Source of the DNA: Actinomycetes bacterium
GTDB lineage: Bacteria > Actinomycetota > Thermoleophilia > RBG-16-64-13
NCBI GenBank assembly: GCA_021815245.1
Contig: JAKAHF010000113.1
Coordinates: forward strand, 1-7,002
Length of the DNA: 7,002 nucleotides
Reading direction: 5' to 3'
Shown: piece after piece, positions 1 through 6,497 of the stretch
How positions within the stretch are numbered: the stretch's first letter is position 1
Layout of the letters: every line of letters starts with the position of its first letter
Notes under the pieces: generated by a model
What the model saw: the letters and a program-made list of their open reading frames with translations, nothing else
The model's database searches: none
What the model was told of the DNA's origin: nothing
Made by a program: the position numbers and the translations under genes

Positions 1-1254
1 CTTTGCCCCGTCTATCGCGCCAAAGCCCTCGAGGTCTCGCTTGGTGGACGCCGGGTCGTCGGACCGCTCGATCTCGAGATCGCTCCGGGGTGTTTTCTCG
101 GCATCCTCGGACCCAACGGGTCGGGCAAGACCACACTTCTGCGCGCGCTCACAGGCGGGGCAAAGGCTTCGGCAGGCGAGATCCTGCTGCACGACCGACC
201 CATATCGGGCTACCGAGCCACCGAGCTTGCCAAGTTGCTCGGGGTGGTACCGCAGCAGTTCACCCTCGACTTCAGCTTCACTGTCGAGGAGATGGTGGCC
301 ATGGGTCGCTACGCCCAGGGCGCTCCCGCCGCCGACGGCTCAGCGGTCGCTGATGCTCTGCAGGCCACAGGGATGTCGTCGCTCGCCAGCCGCCTCATCA
401 CCGAGCTTTCGGGGGGTGAGCGGCAACGCGCCCTCATCGCCCAGACCTTGGCTCAGCAGACGCCCGTCGTCCTCCTCGACGAGCCGCTCAACAATCTCGA
501 TCTCAACCACCAGCTGGAGATCATGCAGCTTCTCCGCCGCCTGCACTCGACCGGCAAGACGATCGTCGTGGTGGTGCACGACCTCAACATCGCGGCCCAG
601 TACTGCGACGAGCTCGTGCTACTCGACCAGGGCTGCATCGCCGCGCGAGGAACGCCGGCCGAGATCCTCGAACCGCGCACGATCCTCGAAGTCTTCAAGG
701 TCAGGGTGGCCGTGCACCGGCAGGGATCGCGGCCCTATCTGACCCCGGTCTGGTCGAGAATGATCGATTCCCCCCGGGCCGACACGCCCAAAGTAAGTGT
801 CGTCGCGGGTGGTGGCGCCGCGGTCGATATCCTGGAGCAGCTGGTTGAGCGCGGGTCGGCGCCGACCGTCGGCATCGTGAGCGTGTTCGACACCGACTAC
901 GCCGTGGCGCAACGACACGAGCTCGAGGTCGTTTCGGCTCCTCCGTTCGAGCCCTTCCCCCCCGAGGTCGTGCGGGAGTATGAATCCCTCATGAACGACG
1001 CCGACGTCGTCATCGTCGCTCCGGTCTTCTTTGGGCGAGGCAACCTGGCGCCACTCCGCACCGCGCTCTCGGGAGCGCGCCAAGGCAAGAAGGTTCTTCT
1101 CATGTCTTCTCCCCCCATCACGGAGCGTGATCTGTGCGACGGCGAGGCCGCGGCCCTGGTGAAGGAGTTGCTGGCCGCCGGAGCGGTGGAGGTGCGACGC
1201 GCAGGCGAAGCCGTCAACCTGGCGCTAGGAGACCGACCGGCCATCGAGCAATGA
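1..1254 (+). CDS. btuD: Cobalamin/siderophore-type ABC importer ATPase with C-terminal extension (5' end cut by window)
   Basis: ATP-hydrolysing subunit of a BtuCDF/FecE-type importer, acting on the inner face of the membrane. The frame is open from base 1 with no start codon, so the true start lies just outside; 417 residues are visible. Window residue numbers: Walker A GPNGSGKT 37-44, Q-loop PQQ about 84-86, signature LSGGERQR from 136, Walker B VVLLDEP 156-162, D-loop NNLD after it, H-loop histidine 193 in VVHDL. The ATPase domain ends near residue 240. A second domain follows, roughly 263-405, with AGGGAAVDIL, GIVSVFDTDYAVA, APPFEPF and a late FGRGNLAPL motif. From memory this resembles the tail of archaeal BtuD-like ATPases; its role is unknown to me. 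Permease and binding-protein genes are not visible and may lie to the left. The cobalamin substrate is inferred from the neighbouring B12 genes; a siderophore or haem importer is the alternative. Confidence 0.9.
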   Translation, partial: LCPVYRAKALEVSLGGRRVVGPLDLEIAPGCFLGILGPNGSGKTTLLRALTGGAKASAGEILLHDRPISGYRATELAKLLGVVPQQFTLDFSFTVEEMVAMGRYAQGAPAADGSAVADALQATGMSSLASRLITELSGGERQRALIAQTLAQQTPVVLLDEPLNNLDLNHQLEIMQLLRRLHSTGKTIVVVVHDLNIAAQYCDELVLLDQGCIAARGTPAEILEPRTILEVFKVRVAVHRQGSRPYLTPVWSRMIDSPRADTPKVSVVAGGGAAVDILEQLVERGSAPTVGIVSVFDTDYAVAQRHELEVVSAPPFEPFPPEVVREYESLMNDADVVIVAPVFFGRGNLAPLRTALSGARQGKKVLLMSSPPITERDLCDGEAAALVKELLAAGAVEVRRAGEAVNLALGDRPAIEQ

Positions 1255-1299
1255 CGGCCCCGCCCTCAGGGCGCGCTCGTCACGCGCGATAGGACGTCC
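1255..1299. other. Short intergenic gap between convergent btuD-like and cobS genes
   Basis: The two genes converge here. A small hairpin can form at 1261-1273 (CGCCC-TCA-GGGCG, 5 bp), and a weaker GCGCG/CGCGC pairing at 1271-1287. A perfect 10-bp palindrome, AGGACGTCCT, lies at 1291-1300 and touches the cobS stop codon. No T-run follows on either strand, so I do not call an intrinsic terminator. Rho-dependent or weak bidirectional termination is possible. Confidence 0.3.
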
Positions 1300-2046
1300 T
1301 CAGACCCAGAGGGCCGCGACGAGAGCCGGCATGATCTCGACGAGCTCGTTCGTCGCTCCCAGCGTGTCACCGGTGTAGCCACCGAGCCGGCGCCGGCAAT
1401 AGGCGCCGGCGAGCATCCCTGTCACGACTGAGGCCGCGGCGGCTACGACCCCTTCGAGACCGGCCAGCAGCCATCCGATGCTGAAGATCACGACCAGGGG
1501 CCAGATGAGCAAAGCCCAACGACGACCGCCGGTTACGGCGAAGACCGTCGCGAGACCGCCCTCGGGACGCGCGTAGCGAAACACAGCCATACTCGTCACC
1601 ATCGCGCAACGCCCGGCGACCGGCATGAGCAGCACCATTCGCCAGAGCGCGGCCCCAGAGTCGACCGACGCGAGAAGAGCCGTCTTGACCACGATCACAC
1701 ACACGATGGCGATAACACCCATGGCGCCGACGTGACTGTCACGCATGATGACGAGCATCTGCTCCCGTGGACGCGAGCTGAACAGACCGTCCGACGTGTC
1801 GGATAGTCCATCCACGTGGAGCCCGCGCGAAGCCGCGATCAGAGCACACACCACGAAAGCGGCGACGGCAAGCGGCGGCAGCACGCGGCCAAGACCGAAA
1901 CAGATCGCCGCCGCCACACCCCCTATCAGCAATCCCACGATCGGGAAGTAGTAGAGGCTGCGCGCCAGTTCACGCTCCCCCCCGGACCACGATGCCGGCA
2001 CGCGCACCGGCGTGAGGAAGCTGAGCGCCGAGAAGAAGGGCTTCAC
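1300..2046 (-). CDS. cobS: Adenosylcobinamide-GDP ribazoletransferase (cobalamin synthase)
   Basis: Integral membrane enzyme that joins adenosylcobinamide-GDP to alpha-ribazole (or its phosphate), releasing GMP; the last joining step of nucleotide-loop assembly. The product is 248 residues, a normal family length. The hallmark acidic motif DGLSDTSDG is at residues 79-87, followed by the IMRDSHVGAMGV region (100-111). The C-terminal GGYTGDTLGATNELVE (222-237) is also typical. Hydrophobic segments lie at about 34-52, 56-72, 106-128, 134-155, 176-196, 199-217 and 238-248. The start is GTG at 2046, giving the usual MKPFFSALSFLTPVRVP opening; its ribosome site is weak (GAGAG), so translation may depend on cobT, which ends 21 nt upstream. 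It is the last gene of the cobC-cobU-cobT-cobS operon and converges with the ABC ATPase gene. Confidence 0.96.
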   Translation of the reverse strand: MKPFFSALSFLTPVRVPASWSGGERELARSLYYFPIVGLLIGGVAAAICFGLGRVLPPLAVAAFVVCALIAASRGLHVDGLSDTSDGLFSSRPREQMLVIMRDSHVGAMGVIAIVCVIVVKTALLASVDSGAALWRMVLLMPVAGRCAMVTSMAVFRYARPEGGLATVFAVTGGRRWALLIWPLVVIFSIGWLLAGLEGVVAAAASVVTGMLAGAYCRRRLGGYTGDTLGATNELVEIMPALVAALWV

Positions 2047-2067
2047 CTGGAGTCTCTCATCGCCGCC

Positions 2068-3135
2068 CTACCCGCTCTGCTGATCGGAGTGCGACACCGA
2101 GGCTTCTTCGAAGGTCGCGACCTCGGTCAGCACCCTCACGGCCGCGTCGACCAAGTTCATGGCGAGCGCAGCTCCCGTTCCTTCACCGAGGCGCAGGTCG
2201 ATGTCGAGCAGCGGCTTCTTGCCCAGCCTCTCGAGAGCCACACGATGGCCGCACTCGACGCTGCGGTGGGCGGCGATCATGTAGTCGGCCGATAGCGGGC
2301 AGATGGCCTGAGCGACGAGCGCCCCGGCCGTGGAGATGAAACCATCGATCACGACCGGCTTCTGCATCGAGGCCGCGCCAAGGATCAGTCCGGCGATGCC
2401 GCCGATCTCGAACCCACCCAGCTTGGCCAGAACGTCGAGACCGTCACTCGGATCGGCGTTGTTGACCCAAAGACTCTGCTCGACGACCTTCGCCTTGTGC
2501 AGCAGTTGATCGTCGCCGATGCCGGTGCCTCGCCCGGTCACGTCGGCCGGATCAGCGCCCGTCAAGGCCGCCACGATGGCGCTGCTCGGCGTAGTGTTGC
2601 CGATGCCCATCTCGCCGGTAGCGAAGACATCTGTCGACGACCCCAAATCGAGCGCCACCGCGATACCCGCCTCGACGGCTTCGATAGCCTGTTCGCGCGA
2701 CATCGCGGGGCCCTTGGCGATGCTGCTGGTGCCCGGAGCGACCTTGCGGTTGAGCACGGTGCCGCCAAGCGAGCTCAGATCGCCGGCCACACCCATGTCG
2801 ACCACGATCACGCGCGCGCCGACCTGCCGGGCGAGTGCGTTGATCGATGCCCCGCCTGCTACGAAATTGGCCACCATCTGCACGGTCACTTCCTGCGGAT
2901 AGGCGCTGACGCCGTCGGCCACCACACCGTGATCGCCCGCCATGACCACAACGGTCTTGCGCTCGACGGGAGGCTTGGTCGATCCGGTCATGCCCGCCAG
3001 GTCTTCGGCGAGGTCGAGCAGCCGGCCGAGCGCCCAGTAGGGCATGGCGAGGGCCTCGAGGCGGGCGTGCGCCGCGGCTTGCGCCGCGGCGCCTCTCGGC
3101 ACGATGGCATTGACGGTCTGGTCAAGCAAGCTCAT
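2068..3135 (-). CDS. cobT: Nicotinate-nucleotide--dimethylbenzimidazole phosphoribosyltransferase
   Basis: Transfers phosphoribose from nicotinate mononucleotide to 5,6-dimethylbenzimidazole (or a related base), giving alpha-ribazole 5'-phosphate for the lower ligand. The protein is 355 residues, the standard family size. Conserved blocks seen: [16 protein letters not shown] (65-80), [13 protein letters not shown] (92-104), [13 protein letters not shown] (174-186) and [12 protein letters not shown] (314-325). Glu318 in the last block matches the catalytic glutamate of the Salmonella enzyme (Glu317). I chose ATG at 3135, preceded by AAGGTG. A longer reading frame reaches 3210, but its extra residues are only the antisense of the cobU tail read in another frame. 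The start lies 14 nt inside the end of cobU, implying translational coupling. The base it prefers cannot be told from sequence. Confidence 0.97.
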   Translation of the reverse strand: MSLLDQTVNAIVPRGAAAQAAAHARLEALAMPYWALGRLLDLAEDLAGMTGSTKPPVERKTVVVMAGDHGVVADGVSAYPQEVTVQMVANFVAGGASINALARQVGARVIVVDMGVAGDLSSLGGTVLNRKVAPGTSSIAKGPAMSREQAIEAVEAGIAVALDLGSSTDVFATGEMGIGNTTPSSAIVAALTGADPADVTGRGTGIGDDQLLHKAKVVEQSLWVNNADPSDGLDVLAKLGGFEIGGIAGLILGAASMQKPVVIDGFISTAGALVAQAICPLSADYMIAAHRSVECGHRVALERLGKKPLLDIDLRLGEGTGAALAMNLVDAAVRVLTEVATFEEASVSHSDQQSG

Positions 3136-3751
3136 GAACACACCTTTCCACGTTCGAATAGTCGGTTTGAGCGGCGCCGTTCGGCGCCTTGAGAAGCAGG
3201 GGTAGACCACTCACCATCAACACCACCAGGTCGGCGGCGCCGGCGATGGTCTGGTTGCAGCGGCCCAGGAGGTCGCGGTACTGGCGGCCGGCCGGCGACT
3301 CCGGCACGACGCTCAGCCCGACCTCGTTGGTGACGAAAAGGGTGACGGCTTCGCGCCGCCTGCAGGCCTCGACGACCTCGGCTGTACGCCGCGCGATCTC
3401 GGTCTCATCAAGGGTCGACACAGCACGGGCCGGGTCCTCAGCTTCAGTCTCGGCCATGCCCGCCTCCCACATGAGGTTGGCGATCCACACCGCGAGACAG
3501 TCGACCACGACCGTAGCCTCAGGGGGAGCGGCCGTCAGAGCGGCTGCTAGGCGCCGAGGTTCCTCGTTCGTGGTCCAGCCCCCCGCCGCCCGAGCCTCCT
3601 GGTGCAATCGAATGCGCCCCTCCATCTCGGCGTCGAGGGCGACGCCCGTGGCGAGGAACACCCGCGGGGCTTCGAGCGATTCCGCCAGACGCTGCGTCAG
3701 CGTGCTCTTGCCGCTGCGGCAACCACCGGTCACGAGCACGATGCCGCCCAC
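3122..3751 (-). CDS. cobU: Adenosylcobinamide kinase / adenosylcobinamide-phosphate guanylyltransferase
   Basis: Bifunctional enzyme that phosphorylates adenosylcobinamide and then transfers GMP to it, giving adenosylcobinamide-GDP for CobS. It has 209 residues, slightly longer than the Salmonella enzyme of about 180. The P-loop GGCRSGKS is at 9-16. [15 protein letters not shown] (40-54) carries His50, which aligns with the guanylylated histidine of the family. [14 protein letters not shown] and [22 protein letters not shown], then [23 protein letters not shown], are further family blocks. The start is GTG at 3751 because an AGGAGG site sits 7 nt upstream and the P-loop then falls at the usual N-terminal place; the frame stays open to 3817, inside cobC. 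It begins 1 nt after the cobC stop and its end overlaps the cobT start, so the three are probably translated together. Confidence 0.96.
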   Translation of the reverse strand: MGGIVLVTGGCRSGKSTLTQRLAESLEAPRVFLATGVALDAEMEGRIRLHQEARAAGGWTTNEEPRRLAAALTAAPPEATVVVDCLAVWIANLMWEAGMAETEAEDPARAVSTLDETEIARRTAEVVEACRRREAVTLFVTNEVGLSVVPESPAGRQYRDLLGRCNQTIAGAADLVVLMVSGLPLLLKAPNGAAQTDYSNVERCVHELA

Positions 3752-3752
3752 G

Positions 3753-4379
3753 CTAGGCCTCCTCGCGGTCGTCGACAGACCAGACCTCGGCAAGCAGGGC
3801 GCCGCGGTCGAAGACATCGATGCGCACTACCGAGGCGGGTTGCACCTTGAGAAACCAGTAGTCCTTGCGGCCGAAGCCGAGCAACCCACAGGCGAGCGCC
3901 CTGACGACGCCCCCGTGAGCGAACACGAGCACGACGCCGGCTTCGTGTCGCACGATGCGTTCCTGCGCGCGGGCGATGCGTCGCTCGAACTCCCCGAGAC
4001 TCTCACCCTCCGGAAACCGGGTGAGTTCGGTCGGTTCAGCCCATTCGCGCTGTCCTCCGGGATACAGCTCCTCGACTTCCTCCGATGACAGTCCCTCCCA
4101 GGCGCCGAAGTCCATCTCCCTGAGATCGGCGTCGATAGACAGGGTGAGTCCCGTGGGGCCGACGACGGCCGTGGCCGTCTGCTGCGCCCTCAGCATAGGG
4201 CTGGCCACGCACCACGTCGGCGCCCCCGAGGCAAGGACATGTTTGGGCAACAGCGCGGCCAGACGCTTGACCTGCAGCTCACCGCGAGCCGTCAGCGGCA
4301 CATCGGTCGCTCCCACAAACCGCCCCGAGAGGCTCGCCTCGGTCTCGCCGTGGCGTATCAGATAGACCCGTTTCGGCAT
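3753..4379 (-). CDS. cobC: Alpha-ribazole phosphatase, histidine phosphatase superfamily
   Basis: Predicted to remove the 5'-phosphate from alpha-ribazole phosphate or from adenosylcobalamin phosphate. The product is 208 residues. The RHG motif LIRHGETE places the catalytic His at residue 10. [11 protein letters not shown] (59-69), [11 protein letters not shown] with Glu88, and the second histidine His155 in [11 protein letters not shown] complete a normal histidine-phosphatase active site. That motif set is shared with phosphoglycerate mutases, so the alpha-ribazole substrate is assigned from its place as first gene of a cob operon. I chose ATG at 4379, preceded by a purine-rich stretch (GGTGGA directly before it, AGAAGGG slightly further). 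A TTG at 4406 would start inside the terminator U-tract and is unlikely. The gene follows a B12 riboswitch and terminator, so expression should fall when cobalamin is plentiful. Confidence 0.93.
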   Translation of the reverse strand: MPKRVYLIRHGETEASLSGRFVGATDVPLTARGELQVKRLAALLPKHVLASGAPTWCVASPMLRAQQTATAVVGPTGLTLSIDADLREMDFGAWEGLSSEEVEELYPGGQREWAEPTELTRFPEGESLGEFERRIARAQERIVRHEAGVVLVFAHGGVVRALACGLLGFGRKDYWFLKVQPASVVRIDVFDRGALLAEVWSVDDREEA

Positions 4380-4404
4380 TCCACCGCCCTTCTTCACACG
4401 CAAC

Positions 4405-4437
4405 AAAAAAAGTCCCAGGACCTCGTGGCCCAGGGAC
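4405..4437 (-). terminator. Intrinsic terminator of the cobC-operon riboswitch
   Basis: Read on the minus strand, two 11-nt arms (4437-4427 and 4422-4412) pair with one mismatch and one G-U pair around an ACGA loop. Seven U residues follow at once (4411-4405). It lies between the riboswitch aptamer and the cobC start, 25 nt upstream of the ATG, so it should stop transcription before the operon when it forms. Its first arm can also pair with an upstream strand, which makes it a conditional terminator. Confidence 0.9.
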
Positions 4438-4496
4438 GCTGTGCTGCAAGCACGTCGACACGCCCGCCCCTTTCCACGGGAGCGGCAGCTGTCCCT
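4432..4496 (-). promoter_or_regulatory. Candidate antiterminator pairing in the cobC leader
   Basis: The transcript segment AGGGACAGCTG (4496-4486), just after the aptamer, is complementary to CAGCGTCCCT (4441-4432), with one bulged A. The second segment includes the first arm of the terminator, so the two structures exclude each other. This fits a switch in which the ligand-free RNA forms this helix and reads through, while the B12-bound RNA leaves the terminator free. The pairing is seen in the sequence; the ligand logic is inferred from the family. Confidence 0.6.
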
Positions 4497-4500
4497 ACCA

Positions 4501-4674
4501 CACGAATCGGTCTTCTGGCTCCCGGATCGACCTACTCACCGCGCCTTCCCATCTTCAGCAGACAGTGGCACCAGCGGCGTTCGTCCCCGGTCACAGCGGC
4601 GGGACCGCGTCGGATTCGCACCGACTTCCCATATCGCCCCTCCTGGAGCGTCGCTCTCTTCGAGAGCATCCGTG
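4501..4674 (-). promoter_or_regulatory. Cobalamin riboswitch controlling cobC-cobU-cobT-cobS
   Basis: The minus strand reads as a B12 aptamer of about 174 nt. Conserved pieces in order: GGGAAGTCGGTGCGAATCCG (4630-4611), a GTCCCGCCGCTGTGACC-like core, GCCACTGTC (4569-4561), GGGAAGG (4550-4544), and the B12-box-like GGAGCCAGAAGACCGAT (4522-4506). The ends close as P1: CACGGAT (4674-4668) pairs with ATTCGTG (4507-4501), 7 bp with one G-U. A small hairpin, GCTCTC-GAA-GAGAGC (4667-4653), sits directly inside P1. The terminator and start of cobC follow, so repression by adenosylcobalamin or a related cobalamin is expected through early termination. Confidence 0.95.
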
Positions 4675-4681
4675 CAGGCGA

Positions 4682-4711
4682 GTTGTAGCACACGTGAGCG
4701 GGCGTCTTCAA
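4682..4711 (-). promoter_or_regulatory. Candidate promoter for the cobC operon
   Basis: On the minus strand, TTGAAG (4711-4706) and TACAAC (4687-4682) are separated by 18 nt. Both are partial matches to the sigma-70 boxes (4 of 6 each). Transcription would begin near 4675, right at the 5' strand of aptamer P1, and this placement is the best support for the call. Confidence 0.5.
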
Positions 4712-4726
4712 GGTCACGCCCCACTC

Positions 4727-4756
4727 TTGACGTCGCCGGCGCCCGAAGACTAGAAT
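4727..4756 (+). promoter_or_regulatory. Candidate promoter for the GntR-cobO unit
   Basis: TTGACG (4727-4732) and TAGAAT (4751-4756), spaced by 18 nt, each match 5 of 6 sigma-70 consensus bases. Initiation would fall near 4763, a few bases before P1 of the plus-strand riboswitch. It points away from the cobC promoter; the two -35 boxes are only 15 bp apart, so one bound protein could affect both. Confidence 0.7.
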
Positions 4757-4766
4757 CGGAGCGCTG

Positions 4767-4950
4767 TCGGCGTCTCTCGTGACTCGAACGTCTCGAAAGA
4801 CAAGGGAATCCGGTGAGAGACCGGAGCTGCCCCGCAGCGGTGAGTGGGAACGAAAGCCGTCATAGGCACTGGCTCATTCGAGCTGGGAAGCGACGGCCGC
4901 TAGGACATTCCACCTCGGTGGAACCGCCCACAAGTCCGAAGACCTGCCGA
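4767..4950 (+). promoter_or_regulatory. Cobalamin riboswitch controlling the GntR regulator and cobO
   Basis: A second B12 aptamer, about 184 nt, on the plus strand. Visible landmarks: GGGAATCCGGTGAGAGACC from 4804, the GCTGCCCCGCAGCGGTGA core, GGCACTGG (4865-4872), GGGAAG (4885-4890), and the B12-box-like CAAGTCCGAAGACCTGCC (4931-4948). P1 can form from TCGGCG (4767-4772) and TGCCGA (4945-4950). An internal hairpin, TTCCAC-CTCG-GTGGAA (4908-4923), lies before the box. No T-run terminator is found before the next gene, so this copy more likely acts on translation. Confidence 0.95.
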
Positions 4951-5096
4951 AAAGCGTCCTATTGGCTACCGCAACTCCGAGGGAGAGAGGCGGTCGGTGT
5001 CGTGTTTGCCCGATTCCCTGATGCCGTCGCATGGCGTCATGAGGTCGGAAAGCCCGGACCCTGCCGCGCTCGCTCCTCGGCCAGAAGGAGGCGTGC
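4951..5096 (+). promoter_or_regulatory. Leader between riboswitch and GntR gene, with ribosome-site hairpin
   Basis: This is the expression platform of the plus-strand riboswitch. CTCCT (5073-5077) can pair with AGGAG (5086-5090) of the ribosome site, leaving an 8-nt loop; CG/CG pairs may extend it past a bulged G. A separate 7-bp hairpin, TGATGCC/GGCGTCA with a 7-nt loop, lies at 5019-5039. A purine-rich GAGGGAGAGAGG stretch begins near 4979 and could be a weak competitor for the anti-ribosome-site strand, but I found no clean match. I see no gene here; small frames crossing it have no convincing ribosome site or protein features. Confidence 0.5.
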
Positions 5097-5882
5097 ATGC
5101 AGACATTCACCGTGACGAGTGGGCGGCGTACGGCAAAGCAGCAATCCCGCGGTTCGGGCGCCGGCTGCGCTCAGGCGAGAGAGCCCCGCTACCTCCACGT
5201 CGCCAACGCCATCGCCGAACGGCTCTCGTCGGGTCACTACACCGCCGGCGACCGGCTTCCGTCGGAGTCGGAGTTCAGCGCCGAGTTCGGTGTCAGCCAC
5301 ATGACGCTCCGTCGAGCCCTGAAGACGCTCGCCGATCGGCGCCTGATCACCTCGTCGCCGGGCCGGGGCACGTTCGTTCGACCACTCGGTCTCAGCGACT
5401 CGCTGTTCTCGCTGGGCCAGCTCGCCGACGGCCGGTCTGCGGAATCCCCCGATGTGAGGCTGCTGTCGGCCATCACGATAGAGGCCGACGGGCAGGTCGC
5501 CCAGGCCCTGGGCATCACTGAGGGCGACTGCGTCATCCATTTGCGTCACCAGGTGCTGAACGACGGCAGCCCTTCGATCTACCACTGGGAGTATGTGCGC
5601 AGCGACTTCTGTGTGCCGCTCGCCGATGTGCTGATCGGGTCTCTCGAGCTGCACGGTCTGCTGAGCGGGTCGGCCGACGGCAGGTTTCACCGAGCCAAGC
5701 TCGCCCTCCGCGCAGCGGCCCTCGGCGAGGAGGCGGCTCGTGTGTTGGGCGAACCGGCGGGCACACCCGCCCTGTGCCTGGAGTATCTCTTCACCGACTC
5801 GCTCGGACTGCCCGCCGACTGGGGCCGCTTCGAGATGCGCGCCGGCCTCTTCGAACTCCGTACCGCGATCGGCCCGCAGTAG
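5097..5882 (+). CDS. GntR family transcriptional regulator, HutC-like with UTRA ligand domain
   Basis: Predicted DNA-binding repressor or activator of 261 residues. The N-terminal winged helix spans about 30-96: RYLHVANAIAERLSSG, GDRLPSESEFSAEFGVSHMTLRRAL and LITSSPGRGTFVRP are typical GntR motifs. From about 101 to 255 the sequence fits a UTRA effector domain: a spacer, then VAQALGITEGDCVIHLRHQVL, YHWEYVRSDFC and a closing CLEYLFTDSLG....WGRFEMRAGLFEL. Residues 1-29 are an unconserved-looking basic tail. The ATG at 5097 has AAGGAGG 5 nt upstream. It sits under a cobalamin riboswitch and 51 nt before cobO, so the two are probably one transcript. The ligand and target are unknown: UTRA domains usually bind small metabolites, so a corrinoid precursor, a base or a ribazole is imaginable. 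It might bind the nearby divergent promoters. I know of no characterised member in this setting. Confidence 0.92.
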   Translation: MQTFTVTSGRRTAKQQSRGSGAGCAQAREPRYLHVANAIAERLSSGHYTAGDRLPSESEFSAEFGVSHMTLRRALKTLADRRLITSSPGRGTFVRPLGLSDSLFSLGQLADGRSAESPDVRLLSAITIEADGQVAQALGITEGDCVIHLRHQVLNDGSPSIYHWEYVRSDFCVPLADVLIGSLELHGLLSGSADGRFHRAKLALRAAALGEEAARVLGEPAGTPALCLEYLFTDSLGLPADWGRFEMRAGLFELRTAIGPQ

Positions 5883-5933
5883 GCCGACCTCGACAGTCAT
5901 GGCGCCGATCAATAAAGCCAAGGAGGCACGAGG

Positions 5934-6497
5934 ATGATCCCCGAAGAGAGCCGGCCGGCCAAGAGCCTGAGCGCGCCCTTCAGGCAGGGATATGTGCAGC
6001 TCTATACCGGCAACGGCAAGGGCAAGACGACGGCGGCCGTCGGGCTCGCGGTGCGCGCCGCCGGGGCCGGGTTGCGCGTGTTCTTCGCCCAGTTCATCAA
6101 ACAAGGGCATTACAGCGAGATCGAAGGTCTCGCGGCGTTCGGCGACAGGATCGTTTGCAGGCAGTACGGCAGAGGCCGGTGGATCAGAGGCCAGGCCCAC
6201 GAGAGCGATATCGTTCTCGCCAAACGGGGCCTCGACGAGGTCGCGAAGGTCGTCCGCTCGGGAGCGTATGAGGTCGTCATCCTCGACGAGGTGCTCATGG
6301 CGACATGGTTGCGGATGCTCGACGTCGACGAGGTCATATCGCTGATCGACGGCAAGCCCGAGTGTGTGGAGTTGGTGCTGACCGGTCGCGGCGCCGACGC
6401 CCGGTTGGTCGAGCGCGCCGACCTGGTCACCGAGATGCAGGAGGTCAAGCACTACTACAAGCGAGGGGTGCTCGCCCGCGAGGGCATAGAGGGCTGA
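5934..6497 (+). CDS. cobO: Corrinoid (cob(I)yrinate a,c-diamide / cob(I)alamin) adenosyltransferase, CobO/CobA/BtuR type
   Basis: Transfers the 5'-deoxyadenosyl group of ATP to the cobalt of reduced corrinoids, used both in de novo synthesis and in salvage. The protein has 187 residues. The family P-loop GNGKGKTT is at 26-33, following QLYT. FAQFIKQGHYSEIEGL (51-66), VVILDEVLMA with the Walker-B-like Asp118-Glu119, LVLTGRGADARLVERADLVTEM (148-169) and VKHYYKRGVLAREGIEG at the end are all diagnostic of the CobO/CobA/BtuR family rather than PduO or EutT. ATG at 5934 has AAGGAGG 7 nt upstream. It probably shares a transcript with the GntR gene and so also falls under the upstream B12 riboswitch. 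It converges on purF. Which corrinoid it prefers cannot be told from sequence. Confidence 0.97.
   Translation: MIPEESRPAKSLSAPFRQGYVQLYTGNGKGKTTAAVGLAVRAAGAGLRVFFAQFIKQGHYSEIEGLAAFGDRIVCRQYGRGRWIRGQAHESDIVLAKRGLDEVAKVVRSGAYEVVILDEVLMATWLRMLDVDEVISLIDGKPECVELVLTGRGADARLVERADLVTEMQEVKHYYKRGVLAREGIEG

Noticed and set aside
41..742. Plus-strand frame of 233 codons over the ABC ATPase
   Set aside because: Its translation is serine- and arginine-rich with no motif, while the overlapping frame holds all the ABC ATPase motifs.
1291..1300. AGGACGTCCT palindrome at the cobS stop as a regulatory site
   Set aside because: It lies at the 3' end of two convergent genes with no promoter nearby, so an operator role is unlikely.
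3136..3210. Longer N-terminus for cobT
   Set aside because: The extra residues have no family counterpart and overlap the cobU coding end; ATG at 3135 has a ribosome site and yields the normal length.
3189..4088. Plus-strand frame of 299 codons across cobU and cobC
   Set aside because: It is antisense to two well-supported genes and shows no domain signal or ribosome site.
4532..4717. Small minus-strand frames within the riboswitch region
   Set aside because: They coincide with the conserved RNA core of the cobC-side B12 aptamer, which explains the sequence better than coding does.
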